Positions 15,001 through 26,144 of a DNA stretch of 64,000 nt are shown piece after piece. Positions within the stretch are counted from its first letter, which is position 1. Each line of letters begins with the position of its first letter. Below the pieces are notes generated by a model. It made no database searches. It had not been told where the DNA came from and was given only the letters and a program-made list of their open reading frames with translations. A program made the translations under genes and the position numbers. Source of the stretch: Puccinellia tenuiflora (lineage: Eukaryota; Streptophyta; Magnoliopsida; Poales; Poaceae); NCBI GenBank assembly GCA_012064385.1, contig QRDG01000535.1, positions 646,178-710,177 of the forward strand, in the 5' to 3' direction.

Positions 15001-18000
15001 GTAGCTCTGATTCATCAACCGAACGGATCAGGCCATAAAGCTAAGCATGGCTAAGCAACACACATGTATTGGCTCTGGCGAAACACAAGCAACCCTAATC
15101 ATGCTACGACAAGGGAGCATGCAAAGATAGGCTGACTCTACCTATTGACCAAAAGCATGACCAAAAGCAGTGGAACCGATATGATGCTTAACAGAGCAAA
15201 GTACTTGGAAAATATGGGATCAGATAGAAAGAGGGGGTTGTGCTTGCCTTATTGAGCGATAAACAGAAATATAGAGCTTCGGGAAAATAGGGTGATTGAC
15301 TTGTCGATCCATGATCAATTGTCGTCCATCGGCTTTGTCGATCTTCACTTTGGTTCGTCTCGATCTCGACACTCTCTATCGAAAAGAACCGAAACACCAG
15401 AAAGAAAAGAAAGACAACAATCACTTCATGGCATAATGCAATGCGCACAATGTATGCATGACAAGTTGCATGGATTTAAATTGAACCCTATGTGCAAATA
15501 TCAAGTTAAATGGGCTTTTGCAAATAACCCATATAATAATAGGGGTTATTAGTGAACTACTAATGACACCATTGTAATTGTTTCAAACATGTATGAATTT
15601 GATACAAATAAACAAATCTCATTTTTCTAAACAATTTGATATATTATACACATTTTTCTGATTAACCAGTAAAAAGATATTGATTTTACAATTGTATTAC
15701 ATTTTCTGGAATTTCTGTAAATCATTTTCAAAAAGATTAAAAATCTGACAGCCCACGTCAGCATGACGTCAAGCGACAGCGCTGGGCACCGTCGCGCAAC
15801 GCAGCGCTCGTTCTGGCGCGCGCGAGGCTGCCCCTGCATGGATCTGGAGGACTCTAGCGGGCGTCGACTGGCGGCAGGAAGGACCATATGGTCGCCGGAC
15901 TTGGCTCTGGTGACCACTGGACCGGCGGCGTACGGCGGCGCGGACGGGCACGACGCCACAGAGCGAGGAGGACGAGGATATGTCCTTTAGGACCAGAGGC
16001 TCACCCTGGAGCTTCTTAGATGGGCGGCGAGCTCGAGGGAGGCCGGATGGCGACGGAATCGTCCGCGGCGGCGGCGGCCGGAGGCGGCGAAGATGGCTCG
16101 ATTTGGGCGGCTCCGTGCATCCCGAGATGACGGCGAGCACGACGACCGGCGTTCGGGACGCCGATGGCGTTCTCGTAGCTCGGGCCATCCCAGCACGATT
16201 CGTTCCACGGGGACGTAGAGGACGTCGAGGCGAAGCTCCTGGACAACCTTCTTGAGCTCTAGGAGGCGCGGAACGGCGGCGATTTGAAGGGGCGGAGGGC
16301 GGCCGTACGGTTAGGGTTTCGGTTTGGGTCAATTTTCTCAGGAGAAAGAACAAGGAGGCGAGCGAGGAGGAAGAGTGAGAGATGGGGACGGCTCCTTTGG
16401 GTTCTTATCCCCGCAAGGAAGCGCACAGGCAGGAGGTGGCAAAGCATCGGCGGCGAGCTTGTCCTCAATGCCTTCTGGCAGAGGAAGAAGAACGAAAAGA
16501 AAGGAAAGGGAAATTACAGAAAACCCCTGTAGTTTTGGGAATTATAGAAACCTTTCAAACATAAACTTTGAAGATTTATTTGAGAGACTTTTATTTGTCA
16601 TAAAAATACACGGAAAATATTAGTGGATTCCTAACTTTACAAGGAAAGTCCACATATTTTTGTTTTGAATTTTGGAAACCTTTTGAACACATTTAGAAAA
16701 TAGAGAATCATTTGGAATTTTTAGGGTTTCTCTTCAATTCTTAAATGCAAATTTTTCTTAGGTTCCAAAATAATGCATGCCATGATCATGATTAACAATT
16801 TAACACATTATTACAAACATGGGATGTTACACACTGCCTCCCACTCGTGTCCAGCTCCTTCTCTGGCTCGTCGTGCTCGCTGACAATGTCCCCTCTGGTC
16901 CGCTTTCTCCCTTTCCCAGAGCGACCTCGAAGCACAGGTGAGACTAGTCAGTATGGCTTCAAGTGTGACGTGAAATACTAGCAACAAGTCTGATTGAACT
17001 AGTGGCAACAGCAGATGGCTTGGTGCATTCTTCGCATGCATGCGTGATGGGCTCCGATACATGATATGTACTTGCTTGACTTGGATCCCTGGCCAAAAAC
17101 CTTTTTACTCCTGCTCCTACACTACTACCCCACTAGCAGTTTATCTATCGAGGTGCATGTGGCACGTGTGTACAGGAGAAAGCAACAAGCGTTTCTCCTT
17201 CGATATGCCCTTTCTTCTATACTGTAGGCGAGAATCGATTCAACGGAGGCAAAGCAAAGCTAGAATTTGGGTCGACCCGAAATACCTGCCGGGCAGCAAG
17301 GCCACTGACTATTATTGACATGGGTCGACCCGTGGCCTCTCAAAATGGTCTTGAGGCCACAGGGCTGGGTCCAAGGCCAGGACGGGTCGGCCCATTCCCA
17401 TCCTGACTTTTTTCCTCTTGCATTAAAAAACCACGTTACAGACAAGAATAATTCAAAGCTTTGACAGCTTTATGAAGTTAACTTTATTTATAGTTATTTA
17501 AACCGGATTGATGAGTGAACTATCTCGCTATGCAAAGGGTTAACCGAGCTAGTTCATTTTGTTACGTTTGGATTCGTATGCTCGTGAATTGCCAAACCTA
17601 TCTCAGTTCTCCTTGCAGGAATAATCCTGCACACTTCTAAACTCGGACCACCAAAAATGGGCTGGGTGTCATAGTTCCTTTCTGTTTTTTTTTTTTTGCA
17701 AAAATGCAATCCTTGAGCAGAGCAGGACTGTGGTGCAGATCACTTTAGTTTTTACTGCTGTTCAGCCGCTGGTTTGGCTTGGTTTTAATTTTAATAACTA
17801 TGGCCATAACTGAGCCTCGACATGACACAGCTGAACAGTTACTATAATTAAGACGAATTGAACATCAAACAACAAAATAATATGATGCACCCACACTCGA
17901 ATGAATCCTTCGGAGGGTTTGCAATGTTAGTTTTGTGAAATTCCCCAAAATTCATGGTGATTGATATAAGAAGTGTATTTGCACCTGCAGAAGTTCATTA

Positions 18001-21000
18001 AAAAATATTACCATCTGTGCCCCCAAAGGGCGGATGTTAGTACTGATATTATGAGAAATGTACACTGTATTTTTGGATACAGTTTTTTAGGTACACATAC
18101 TCTTCTCCTCTCTATCACAGTGGATTCTTTTGGGAATTTTAGGAAAACCATAGGTTGAAACCTGAAGAGGTTGATGATGCGGCAGGGGTTGCCATGGACG
18201 AGGGGATTTTTCCGCGCTGCTGAGCACTCAGACAGACCTGCTGCAAACTTGTTTTCTTTTCCTGAAAGGATGCGAAAAAGATAACATTCAAGGGGAATAA
18301 TGAATAGTTGGAAGGCAGGGCACACCTTGGAGTGTTTAGTTTGACGCAGAAGCATCACACATGCCGATCTGATGAGACCGCGAGACCAACGACTTTGAGA
18401 GACAACACAGTGTCGATTGATCTTGGATGCAACGATGGTTGGATGTTGAACCGAGGCCCCAGATCTTGGATAATGTGACCGCATGCCGCCTGGTCCCATT
18501 TCTCCAATCAAACACCAAAATGCGATCGTCCTAGGTTGACCCCAATCAGACACCCAAGTAGGACCGTCTCTTTCACTTTTTCCCCGTACCAACCAACCAA
18601 CACCGAAACAGGGCGTCCTAGGTTACCTCATTACCCCTTCACATTATCTTGTCCTGAAAGATACTCCGTTGATGTCCCTATTGCATTGCTGCATCCTGCT
18701 CTCCAGACTAAATAACTCACCCCTGAGTTTGAAATCTCGCTTTTACACCTATCAATTTTGACCATAATGGGATCGATGGAAAATAGGAGAATGTCACTCC
18801 GTGACCATTATTCTTGTTAGCTGATCCTACAGGATGATGGACAAATAGGTTGCTGGAAAGTAATCTTGGCCACACCAACCTTTTCACATCCAAAACCTGA
18901 TTGCAAATTCTTCAGGATGTCAGCATCACATAAGCCACGGGATTTGCATCACATAAGCTATCTGCTCATCAGTGGACACACAACTGGATGCATTAGTTGA
19001 TTGATGATCCTTAACAATTGTCTCATCAAACAAGTCACCTCTACAAGTAGTCAAGTACCAATGCGAAACAAACAGTTTGTTCATTTCCGTTATAAACTAT
19101 GTAGTTTTGTAATCACAGTTGCCAAAATTTGAGCAAGAACTGGAAGTGTCACTGCATATTAGACTCCACAAGGAATGAGTTAACATGTACCACCAAAACT
19201 GGTTGGTTTACCATATGATACCTGTTCAAGACTCCCTTCAGTAAAACTGTTAATTGGTTGATTTCTAAACACTCGTCATTATCTTTCCATCTGGTGAGAA
19301 GCCTGTGGACTTAATGTGTATTGGCACTTTGTAATCTTTTAAGAGCATCTCCAGTCACGGCCCCTGTATTCCGTCCGGCAATAGCGAGCGCTGCAGGATG
19401 TGCCAGGCTATTGGTGGCGCCTGTTCCCAGCGGCACTCCCAATAGCGCCCTCCCAATAGTTCATTTTCATGCAAAATTTAAACAATTTGGCGAATACAAA
19501 TCGAGTTCAACACATAAATATTAGTTGTACAATAATTAAAAATAGAAATAAAATAATTCATACAATTCAAATCAAATCAAGTTCAACTTGGTGGCAGCGT
19601 CTCCTTTGAGCCTCCACAAATTTTCTACTAGATCATTTTACAAATGCTCATCCGCATCCGCGGCCTCGTCCGCTTGTACTTGTAGAAGACAAGCGAGGAT
19701 CACCAAATGCTCATCGTCATCGGCGGCGATATTGGCTTCTTCTTCCATCAAAAGGTGCACCACCAACTCATCATCGCTATCCATGGCAGTCAATCGGCCG
19801 AACACCTTGCGTGCAAGGCGGGCACGCGTCGGGAGCTCTGTGCCTGGTGGAGTCAATGACCGCCGGCACGGAAGGCCCTAGGCGAGACGGAGGAGGGCTG
19901 CCACAATTTATGTGTCCGGAGAGACGAGCGCCGGCGCGGCCTAGGCAAGATGGTGGGGAGCGACGGCTAAATGACGGCGAGAGCAGGAGGGAGGAAATGT
20001 ATTGGGATGGGAGGAACCGAGGAACGGAAGAGAAACAGGTTTTTGGTTGTGTCTATGATCGCGGGCCCCGCCTCTCGGTGTCCGACATGATGTGCGCGGG
20101 TTCGTCCGGTGCTGCCAGGCGGCTCCCAATGCGACGGGTCGTCCTGGTAGCGCCAGACGAAATATTGGGCCACACTGAACATAACCTGCGTATGGGGGAA
20201 AAGCGGCTCGGCGGGCTATTGGGCTGTGACCGGAGATGCTCTTAAGTGATGCTAAACATACCATTTTCACCCCAACGCCCTCCAAGCTATATGTCTATGC
20301 CCTCTTATGTGTCTAAGCATGACAAAACAGCTACGTACTACTATTGTTCAATCTTCATTGACTAGGCGACTACTATGAATGAACTAAAAAGTGATTCCTG
20401 CATCACGTGGCGTAGTTGCGGTGAACTCTTTTTTTGCTAAGTGATTGTTGACACTACACCTGTGTTTCTTGCAGCCTGGCCAGAATTTGGAAGATCACAG
20501 GCAGATGACGGTTCAGGAGTTTCAGATGCAAGTCTCACAGGGAAATAGCCAGGCTGTCTCACCTGTTCATTCATTTCCTCAGCAGTCCCAACCACGTCAG
20601 ATGCCACAGCAGATGCACATGTTTGGAAATACACAACATTCTCATATACGAGGAGCAAACCAGTCAAGCCCACAGCATCAGCCATATGCACAGTTGGCTA
20701 AAGAGAGACACATTCAACAAGGCATGATGCCCCAACAACAGCACTCACTTTCTGCAGCTGGTGCAGTGCCAGCTGTTCAGAATGGTTCACAAATGCAACT
20801 GCAATCTGCAGTCAGTGCTGTCCCATCTTCACACTCGCATCATAAGAAGCAGAAACCTGCGCAAAACCCACAAGATAGCTCAGTGCTTCCCAATCAGCCT
20901 GCCAATAGTATATCACATAAGCAGAAGAAACAACAGGCTCAACAGCAGTCTAGGCAAAACCAACAGCAACGAAATCAGGGTAGCCAGCAAGCTAAGCTTA

Positions 21001-21809
21001 TGAAGAGTTTAGGCCGAGGGAATATGATGCAGCAGAATTCTCCGGTTGATGCTATTCTACCCAGTCCCAGTGGCATTAATGCAACCTCCAACAACCAAGT
21101 TTCTGATAAAAATATGGTACAGCAGGGCCCAGCGTATTTTGCTGGTGATAAAGGATCGATTCCATCAGTTTCTCAACCTGGGAATCAACCAAAAGTATAT
21201 GCTGCTCATGTACCGCAGTCACCAATACAATCATCAGATATTGGCGGCCAAGGTTCAATACAGGGTTCTCCCAACCAGACCTTGTTAGCTCCCCATCAAG
21301 CTCCAATCCATTCACCATCGCAATTGGCTACACAGCAGCAACAACAGCGGCTCATGAATCCATCACATAATAGTATTCAACGATTGACAATGCAACAAAA
21401 CCGCCATATGAACACCGATGATAGGCTAGAGTTGCCTGTTGGTCAAGTCCAGCCTAATCAGGTGATTCCGTCTACATCCATTGCAAGGAGTACAGATTCA
21501 GGTAGCCCAGGTGTTTCATCTATACAACAACGGACCCAAGAGTCATCCCAGGATCCAACTGCAGTTACCTCAACCTCACAGCTAGCCAGCTCGCCTCAAG
21601 ATACCTTTATTGCAAATGAAGCGTTGTTGTCAGCATCAAACCAAGGCATGCTGCAAAGGCAAATGTCAGGGGGTGTTCCTACACATGGACATGTTATTGG
21701 CGCCCAGCGGCAGCAACCGCAGGCTCGGCAGCAACTTCAGACTCAGCAGCAGAGACCTGTTGTTCAAGGCAGTGTATATACTCACCCTTCAAATTCTGGA
21801 CCAGGGTGA
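1..21809 (+). CDS. EAF1: EAF1/VID21-like chromatin modification protein (NuA4 scaffold), 5' part outside window
   Basis: Plant EAF1 homologue, known as the scaffold of the NuA4 histone acetyltransferase complex in the nucleus. Eighteen exons join in frame to 1482 codons plus stop: 1-408, 486-605, 721-981, 1234-1419, 1702-1782, 2239-2299, 2380-2951, 3031-3084, 3956-4013, 4121-4332, 10484-10537, 10617-10697, 10977-11114, 11354-11470, 11728-11828, 12212-12427, 12511-12904, 20475-21809. Within the window residues about 152-225 form the HSA domain (KRKSHWEFVLEEMAWMANDF then ERLW). A KKKKKPKHLGYKAP stretch lies near residue 355. Residues about 679-735 are a SANT domain split over three exons (PWSNFEDQALVVLVHDMGQN). 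The last 440 residues are Gln/Ser/Pro-rich. Position 1 is simply the window edge: several hundred N-terminal residues should lie upstream. The exon 10 start could be 4121 or 4139 (both in phase). Two introns, 4333-10483 and 12905-20474, are enlarged by transposons. Family identity is firm; the symbol is by homology. Confidence 0.93.
1503..1606. mobile_element. Stowaway MITE (Tc1/mariner type), 104 bp
   Basis: Termini CTCCCTCCGTTCC and GGAATGGAGGGAG are inverted repeats flanked by TA on both sides (1501-1502 and 1607-1608), the hallmark of Stowaway elements in grasses. It lies in the EAF1 intron between the exons ending at 1419 and starting at 1702, so it is spliced out. Confidence 0.9.
3385..3665 (+). 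pseudogene. Non-LTR retrotransposon reverse-transcriptase C-terminal fragment (RTE-like)
   Basis: Broken translation on the + strand carries the pattern IEEKLVQHRLRWFGHIHGRP followed, in another frame, by LTWEEVVKRDFRDWNVPRIW. This is the typical C-terminal end of plant RTE-like LINE polyproteins. Stop codons and frame changes show it is dead. It sits in the EAF1 intron 3085-3955. No flanking TSD was identified. The family assignment rests on recalled motif similarity. Confidence 0.7.
4791..5696. mobile_element. Non-autonomous Harbinger-like element, 906 bp
   Basis: The left end GAGCACCTCCACTAGAC and the reverse complement of the right end (GAGCATATCCACCAGAC) form a terminal inverted repeat. 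Both ends are flanked by the trinucleotide TTA (4788-4790 and 5697-5699), the target duplication used by PIF/Harbinger elements. The interior is GC-rich with no recognisable transposase. It lies in the large EAF1 intron 4333-10483. Confidence 0.75.
5875..9716 (-). mobile_element. Mutator-like element (MULE), FAR1/Jittery type, 3.84 kb, with perfect 9-bp TSD
   Basis: Both ends carry an inverted repeat of about 45 bp with the shared core ACCCGAGCACAGGTGCTCC (left around 5892-5910, right around 9676-9700 in reverse complement). The nonamer GACAATATA stands immediately outside each end (5866-5874 and 9717-9725), a perfect 9-bp duplication as expected for Mutator transposition. The interior encodes a decayed transposase on the minus strand. 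The element sits in the EAF1 intron, in opposite orientation to the host gene. The perfect TSD suggests modest age, but the coding region is broken. Confidence 0.92.
6425..9567 (-). pseudogene. Decayed MULE transposase (FAR1-related, MULE domain plus SWIM zinc finger)
   Basis: Read from high to low coordinates, separate minus-strand frames give recognisable parts of a FAR1/MuDR-type transposase. An acidic N-terminal part lies at 9178-9567. A segment with VSRIRSLLWATGSSRMQYNY lies at 7723-8073. A transposase-core segment NVLPNTAHRWCKWHVLKKEK lies at 7379-7579. A SWIM-type finger (FNCECGHFSHVGMLCCNVLK, with Asn where the last His is usual) lies at 6749-6988. A C-terminal PARHILKRWKKVARDILPEQ segment lies at 6425-6700. 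Frame changes and stops between these parts indicate it is not functional unless several introns are invoked. Confidence 0.85.
11896..12125. mobile_element. Stowaway MITE, 230 bp
   Basis: Begins CTCCCTCCGTTTTGAAATAT and ends in the imperfect inverse (ATGGAGGGAG), flanked by TA at 11894-11895 and 12126-12127. It lies in the EAF1 intron between exons ending at 11828 and starting at 12212. Confidence 0.9.
13199..17406. mobile_element. hAT-like non-autonomous element split by a solo LTR
   Basis: Both ends carry the perfect 16-bp inverted repeat TCAGGATGGGAATGGG (left from 13199, right ending 17406). The flanking octamers CTTTGTTC (13191-13198) and CTTTTTTC (17407-17414) match at 7 of 8 positions, consistent with the 8-bp TSD of hAT elements. 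Removing the nested solo LTR (13375-16831) and one copy of its 5-bp TSD leaves about 746 bp with no transposase. Superfamily assignment is inferred from TIR style and TSD length. Confidence 0.7.
13375..16831 (+). mobile_element. Solo LTR, 3.46 kb, nested in the hAT-like element
   Basis: Starts TGTGGCGACCCCGG and ends GGGATGTTACA (TG...CA boundaries), flanked by a perfect 5-bp duplication CACTG (13370-13374 and 16832-16836). No gag, protease, reverse transcriptase or integrase is visible, so it is a solo LTR left by LTR-LTR recombination. Parts match, in inverted orientation, the LTR at 30268-34508 (for example the block near 13900-14010 against 34130-34210). The GC-rich stretch around 15750-16500 gives overlapping open frames on both strands that I do not consider genes. 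Confidence 0.88.
17415..19338. other. Remaining EAF1 intron sequence, nothing recognised
   Basis: AT-rich intronic sequence between the hAT-like element and the Harbinger element at 19343. I see no conserved reading frame, terminal repeat or RNA gene in it. Confidence 0.5.
19343..20241 (-). mobile_element. Non-autonomous PIF/Harbinger-like element with N-terminal transposase remnant, 0.9 kb
   Basis: Ends are GAGCATCTCCAGTCACGGCCC and its near inverse (GAGCATCTCCGGTCACAGCCC read from the right). The TTAA found next to each end (19339-19342, 20242-20245) contains the TTA target of Harbinger elements. On the minus strand (19638-19856) an acidic frame with MDSDDELVVHLLMEEEANI resembles the N-terminus of grass Harbinger proteins, so this is probably an internally deleted derivative. 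It lies about 230 bp upstream of the last EAF1 exon. Confidence 0.72.
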
Positions 21810-22906
21810 TGATGGAATCACTCGGGGTTGATACATTCTGCAGAACATTGCTTTCCCTTGTAAAGTTACTGTACAGGTATCCCTTCTTATCTTAAGTTAT
21901 TCCTCGTCATGGTATCAGTTCCATCCTGAGCATGTTTGGTTCTCTATTATTTCAATTCAAATGCATGGCATCCACATGTTTTATTATGAACTGAACTGAT
22001 ACCATTCACGCTTTATTTCCCCTCTACTATTATTTTCTGATTTTGGCGCATTGACAAGTAATAGGTCCAGGCTAGTTTACAAACACCCCCTTAAACAGTT
22101 TCATCTTTCATTTGCAATATACATGCCTCAGCTATTATGTGGTTTGCCTAATATAGTCCTATGAAAAATATCCATTAACAGAATATGCTCAAAATTGTAA
22201 AGGAAAATGAGCAATATCATTTAACCGTTTGCTTTGGAGTTGATAGCAGAGGTCAAGTTAATAATGTTGGTGGAACTGAATATAAGACGTGGTAATGCTG
22301 TTTGTATGACATGTTCCGAATAACCGAAAGTACTTCCATGGCATGCTTATCTTAATTTCCGATTATCAGGTTTTGCTTCAATTTCCCAATTCCCTGCCTT
22401 GTTGTGCTTTGCTAGGTGTTTCGTGGCAGAAGCTGCACGAATGGTAGCGCTCCCCATTCCCCAGCTTTGAAGCTAATTGTAGTCACCCCAATGTCAGGTA
22501 GATAATTTTTTTGCATTCCATTTTGGCTCCACCTTACAAGCAGCTCGGTTCTAGATTACTGGAGATGGCTCTTGTGACGGCAAATTACTTTTGTTGTTGA
22601 TCTGGGCCCGGCTGTAAATTGTCTTATGGGGTCCATGTTGTTAAAAACAGTTGTCTTTTGTATACGCCTGTACATTTACTTATGTAGCTCACAAGTTAGT
22701 GAATGCAAAAGTCCTCCTTTGCGTGGACGTCTTCATCCCAACATCCAGAAGTTTCCCTCAAAAAAAAAAAAAAAAACCAGAAGTTGTATTTTTGCATGCC
22801 AGACCTTCTTGCAGCGTTATTTCTGTTATTATGGCAAAACTGAGATGGTTAACTAATTGGAAAGTGATGCACATGGAAGGGATCCACGTACCGTGTCTGA
22901 AATAAA
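21810..22906 (+). other. 3' untranslated region of the EAF1-like gene, probably with a UTR intron
   Basis: Sequence after the TGA stop. A GT at 21877 following GTACAG and a TTTGCTAG acceptor at 22415 suggest an intron within the 3' UTR. An AATAAA lies at 22901-22906 and could mark polyadenylation. No further conserved reading frame is seen. The intron and the end point are inferences from splice-like and poly(A)-like signals only. Confidence 0.45.
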
Positions 22907-23935
22907 CGGCTTTAATGTTTTGCTGACCCTCTTATTATCACGTTGCTGGGTCAAGTATTAAACAAATCTATTTAGTGTATGCACCGTTAGATCTGTCGGT
23001 GTCGACTGTGGGTCTCTGCACTATTGGCAGGGAGCACCAAGAATAGGCTTATGGTTGAGAAAGAACAGTTGACTCTCCACACATTTTGTTCAAATGATTT
23101 GTACGTGAGCCCCACGAGCATGACCGGGTTACAACATGGCTAAAAAGAGAGGATCAGAGTTTTGTTTGTCCTTTTGATAACTGGGATCGGCGTTTGTCTT
23201 ATAGGGAGGGAAAAAGGAAATAAGCATATGCAAGGTACACCACAGATTCTCGGCTCGAGAAAAGCAACCAGCGGATATAAAGCTATAATGAATTTTAGCC
23301 ATCGGATATGGTACAGTACGAATGGAACTCAACCATCAGATGTTACACGAAGAAACCGACTTTACTACAGTAGTACATAATGAATTTTAGCCAAACAAAA
23401 AAAGTTGGTACTGAATTCTGCATGAATAAGGCACGATTTGAACCTAGAGGCATCTGCCCCATTTGAAAAAAAAAATATTTTAGATGCTATTTAAAATGTT
23501 CAAAAATTCCGAAACAAATTTTTTGCGCATCTCCGCACACAAAGTTTTGCAAGAAATGAATTTTTATTTATTTATTTTGCCTCCGTAAAAAGACAAATTT
23601 TAGTGCTGAAAAAAAAAAACTTTTCACAAGATTTTTTATCTTTTTTATACAGGTCAAATAAAAAGTCATTTTTTCGTGAAACTTTCTGCGCGCACATAGA
23701 ACATGAATATGTACCCTGCAAATTTCTTTTGATTTTTTCTGGCATTTATAATTATGTTTTTTCAATACGGGGCATATGCCCCATGGCCCCATGTTCCATA
23801 TGTATTTTCCTGAATACAGGCGCTATGCAGATCATGTCCATTAAAGAAAGACGGAAATGCATGTCCGGAGCAATCGTTTCTTGTTCCGTTTGGTTAAAGC
23901 GAGCAAGGGAGCGGAGGGGGGCGGTGTTGGTCGCA
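22907..23935. other. Intergenic region and presumed CBL10 promoter
   Basis: The spacer between the EAF1-like gene and the CBL10-like start codon. Positions about 23440-23800 are strongly A/T-rich, bracketed by CATCTGCCCCATTTG and ATATGCCCCATGGCCCCATG. They may be a degraded MITE, but no clean terminal repeat or TSD was seen. No TATA box is claimed. Confidence 0.35.
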
Positions 23936-26144
23936 ATGGACTCGCGGTTCGGCCGCTTCTCCTCCGGGGACGTGGTGGGTGGGTGGCCGCCGGGATTGGC
24001 TGAAATCCAAACCATTTCTATTCACTGATTCGTCGTCTTGTTTCATTCTGGGTGCGGCAGAGATCCGGGAGCTCGCTGACGTTGGGAGAGCGGCTCTGCA
24101 CCGTGCTCCTGCCCTTCGTCGCCGTCGCCGAGTTCGTCTTCTTCGCCCTCACCGACTGCCTCGCCGAAATCTGCCACCCCTCCTCCTCCTCCTCGCGCCT
24201 CCTCCGCAGAGATCCCTCCGCTGCCTCCTTCTTCCTCACGGCCAAGAAGCGCGTCGGCCCGGGCTGCATATCCCTGGACCTCCCCAACCTCGCCCGCCTC
24301 GCAGACGAGTCCCGATGCTGTACTACCTCCCTCTCTCTTTCTTTTTCCCCGGCGTTATTTGCAATGTCGTCTGACACGGTTCTTCCTTTCTCTTGCCAAT
24401 TGAATCAAGTCTCGGTGAACGAGGTGGAGGCGCTCTTCGAACTCTACAGGAAGATCAGCTGCTCCATCATTGACGACGGCCTCATCCACAAGGTACCCAA
24501 AAAACAAAATCTTACCTTTCTTCTTGTGTGTAATATAATAATTTGATATACCCCCCGCAAAAAAAAAAAGATAATTATAATTCGATAGGCATACATGGCT
24601 GGTTCATATTTGGGCTCAAACAAATTACTTCATAGATCGATCTGAAAGAACTGCATCACATGTATGGATTAGAGTTATATGAGCTGTATAGGTGGAGTAA
24701 TATAAAATTTGGTTCGACAGCCCATAGAATTATTTGTCATAATTTGCCAGGTCAGCATGTTGTGTGGCTTCCATGTGCAGTTTGACCGTAGTAAGTGCCT
24801 GCATGTTCGAATGTTCGTCTGTCACAATTCTTCTCGTGCTAATTCTAAGTGAGCAAACATAATGTTGATTGGTGATGCATGGCGTGACTAATTTTTTTTA
24901 ATTCGGCTACTGCTGTAGTAATTTTACATTTTACTTGACTGGGGTGCAAGTCAAAGACTGCAAACGACTATTAAATTTTTAATAATTTCAGAACGATCTG
25001 TTATGTGTGCACGCATAACGTGTGGGGATTTAATAAATAATTTGGTGCAATGAAAAAATAGTGGGTACCAATAAGAGTTTGAATCCCTTTTATATTTGTA
25101 TATTATGACTGAAGCATCAAAGAGATTTCTTCGCCTGATCTATCTTGTCCGTTGAATTGTTATTTAGGAGGAACTTCAGCTAGCATTATTCAACACTCCT
25201 TGTGGACAGAATCTTTTTCTCGATAGGGCAAGTGTTCACAACTTCATCTTGCTATCTTTAAATCCTGATTATTATTGAATTATTCACATTGCATTGTGCT
25301 TATAGCATCCAACTGAAGTTACCCTATACGATCCAGGTTTTTGATTTGTTTGATGAAAAGAAAAATGGAGTAATAGAGTTTGACGAGTTTATTCATGCTC
25401 TTAGTGTCTTCCATCCATTGGCGCCTGTAGAAGACAAGATCAACTGTAAGTACGGTTTTTGCAGAAACTGCAGGGTCCACATGAATGTGTTGATATGTAT
25501 TTACAGTTAGTGCTGTCTTTCTTGGTTGTTTCAGTTGCATTTAGGCTGTATGATTTGAGACAAACTGGCTTTATTGAGCGTGAAGAGGTTAGTTCATGAT
25601 GGCGTTCTATTTTTATCCGCACCATGCATGTAGTTCTTTAACCTCAGCAAGGTAGTTGGCATGCCTGTTTCTTAGGTTATGCAAATGGTTATCGCCATTT
25701 TGATGGAATCTCGTGTGGAATTGTCAGATGACCTTCTGGAGGCCATCCTAGATAAGGTGACCAATCATTTCCTTAGGCTTCTCTGGTTACTTGTTTCTGT
25801 TTCACATGGATGAAAGCTTCGACTGGTTTCAGACATTTGAAGATGCTGATACCGATGGGGATGGAAAAATTTGCCGAGAAGAATGGAAGGAATTTGTATT
25901 ACGCCACCCTAATCTGTTGAAGAACATGACTCTACCCTATCTAAGGTTTGAATCTGAAAACTAAGCCAAAAAATTGTCTCCCACTTACACGCAACATGTT
26001 TAATACTAGTCAGAAATACATTGGCATTTCTTTGAAACAAATTAGTCGGTGTTTTAGTTATCTGATTTCATGTCCATCTGTAACCTCAGGGACATCACAA
26101 CAGCTTTTCCTAGTTTTGTCTTCAATACTGCGGTTGAAGACTAA
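23936..26144 (+). CDS. CBL10: Calcineurin B-like calcium sensor, CBL10 type with N-terminal membrane segment
   Basis: CBL proteins bind calcium and activate CIPK kinases; the CBL10 type is tethered to membranes and linked to salt tolerance. Nine exons give 283 codons plus stop: 23936-23974, 24061-24319, 24410-24492, 25168-25227, 25337-25445, 25535-25587, 25676-25756, 25833-25945, 26090-26144. A hydrophobic stretch at residues about 25-45 (LCTVLLPFVAVAEFVFFALT) replaces the usual myristoylation start, as in CBL10. The non-canonical first EF hand lies near residues 116-130. Further loops start DEKKNGVIEFDE (153-164), DLRQTGFIEREE (190-201) and DTDGDGKICREE (234-245). The C-terminal FPSF motif (272-275), where CIPKs phosphorylate the Ser, is present. 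The first donor could be at 23972 or 23975 (both keep phase). The intron after 25227 starts with GC. No break is seen; it looks functional. Confidence 0.93.

Noticed and set aside
15769..16353. 194-codon minus-strand frame and overlapping + strand frames
   Set aside because: Inside the GC-rich part of a solo LTR with clear TG...CA ends and TSD; frames are open on both strands because of base composition.
23440..23800. A/T-rich block in the CBL10 promoter as a MITE
   Set aside because: GCCCC-type ends look similar but no convincing inverted repeat or TSD could be read, so it was kept only as a remark.
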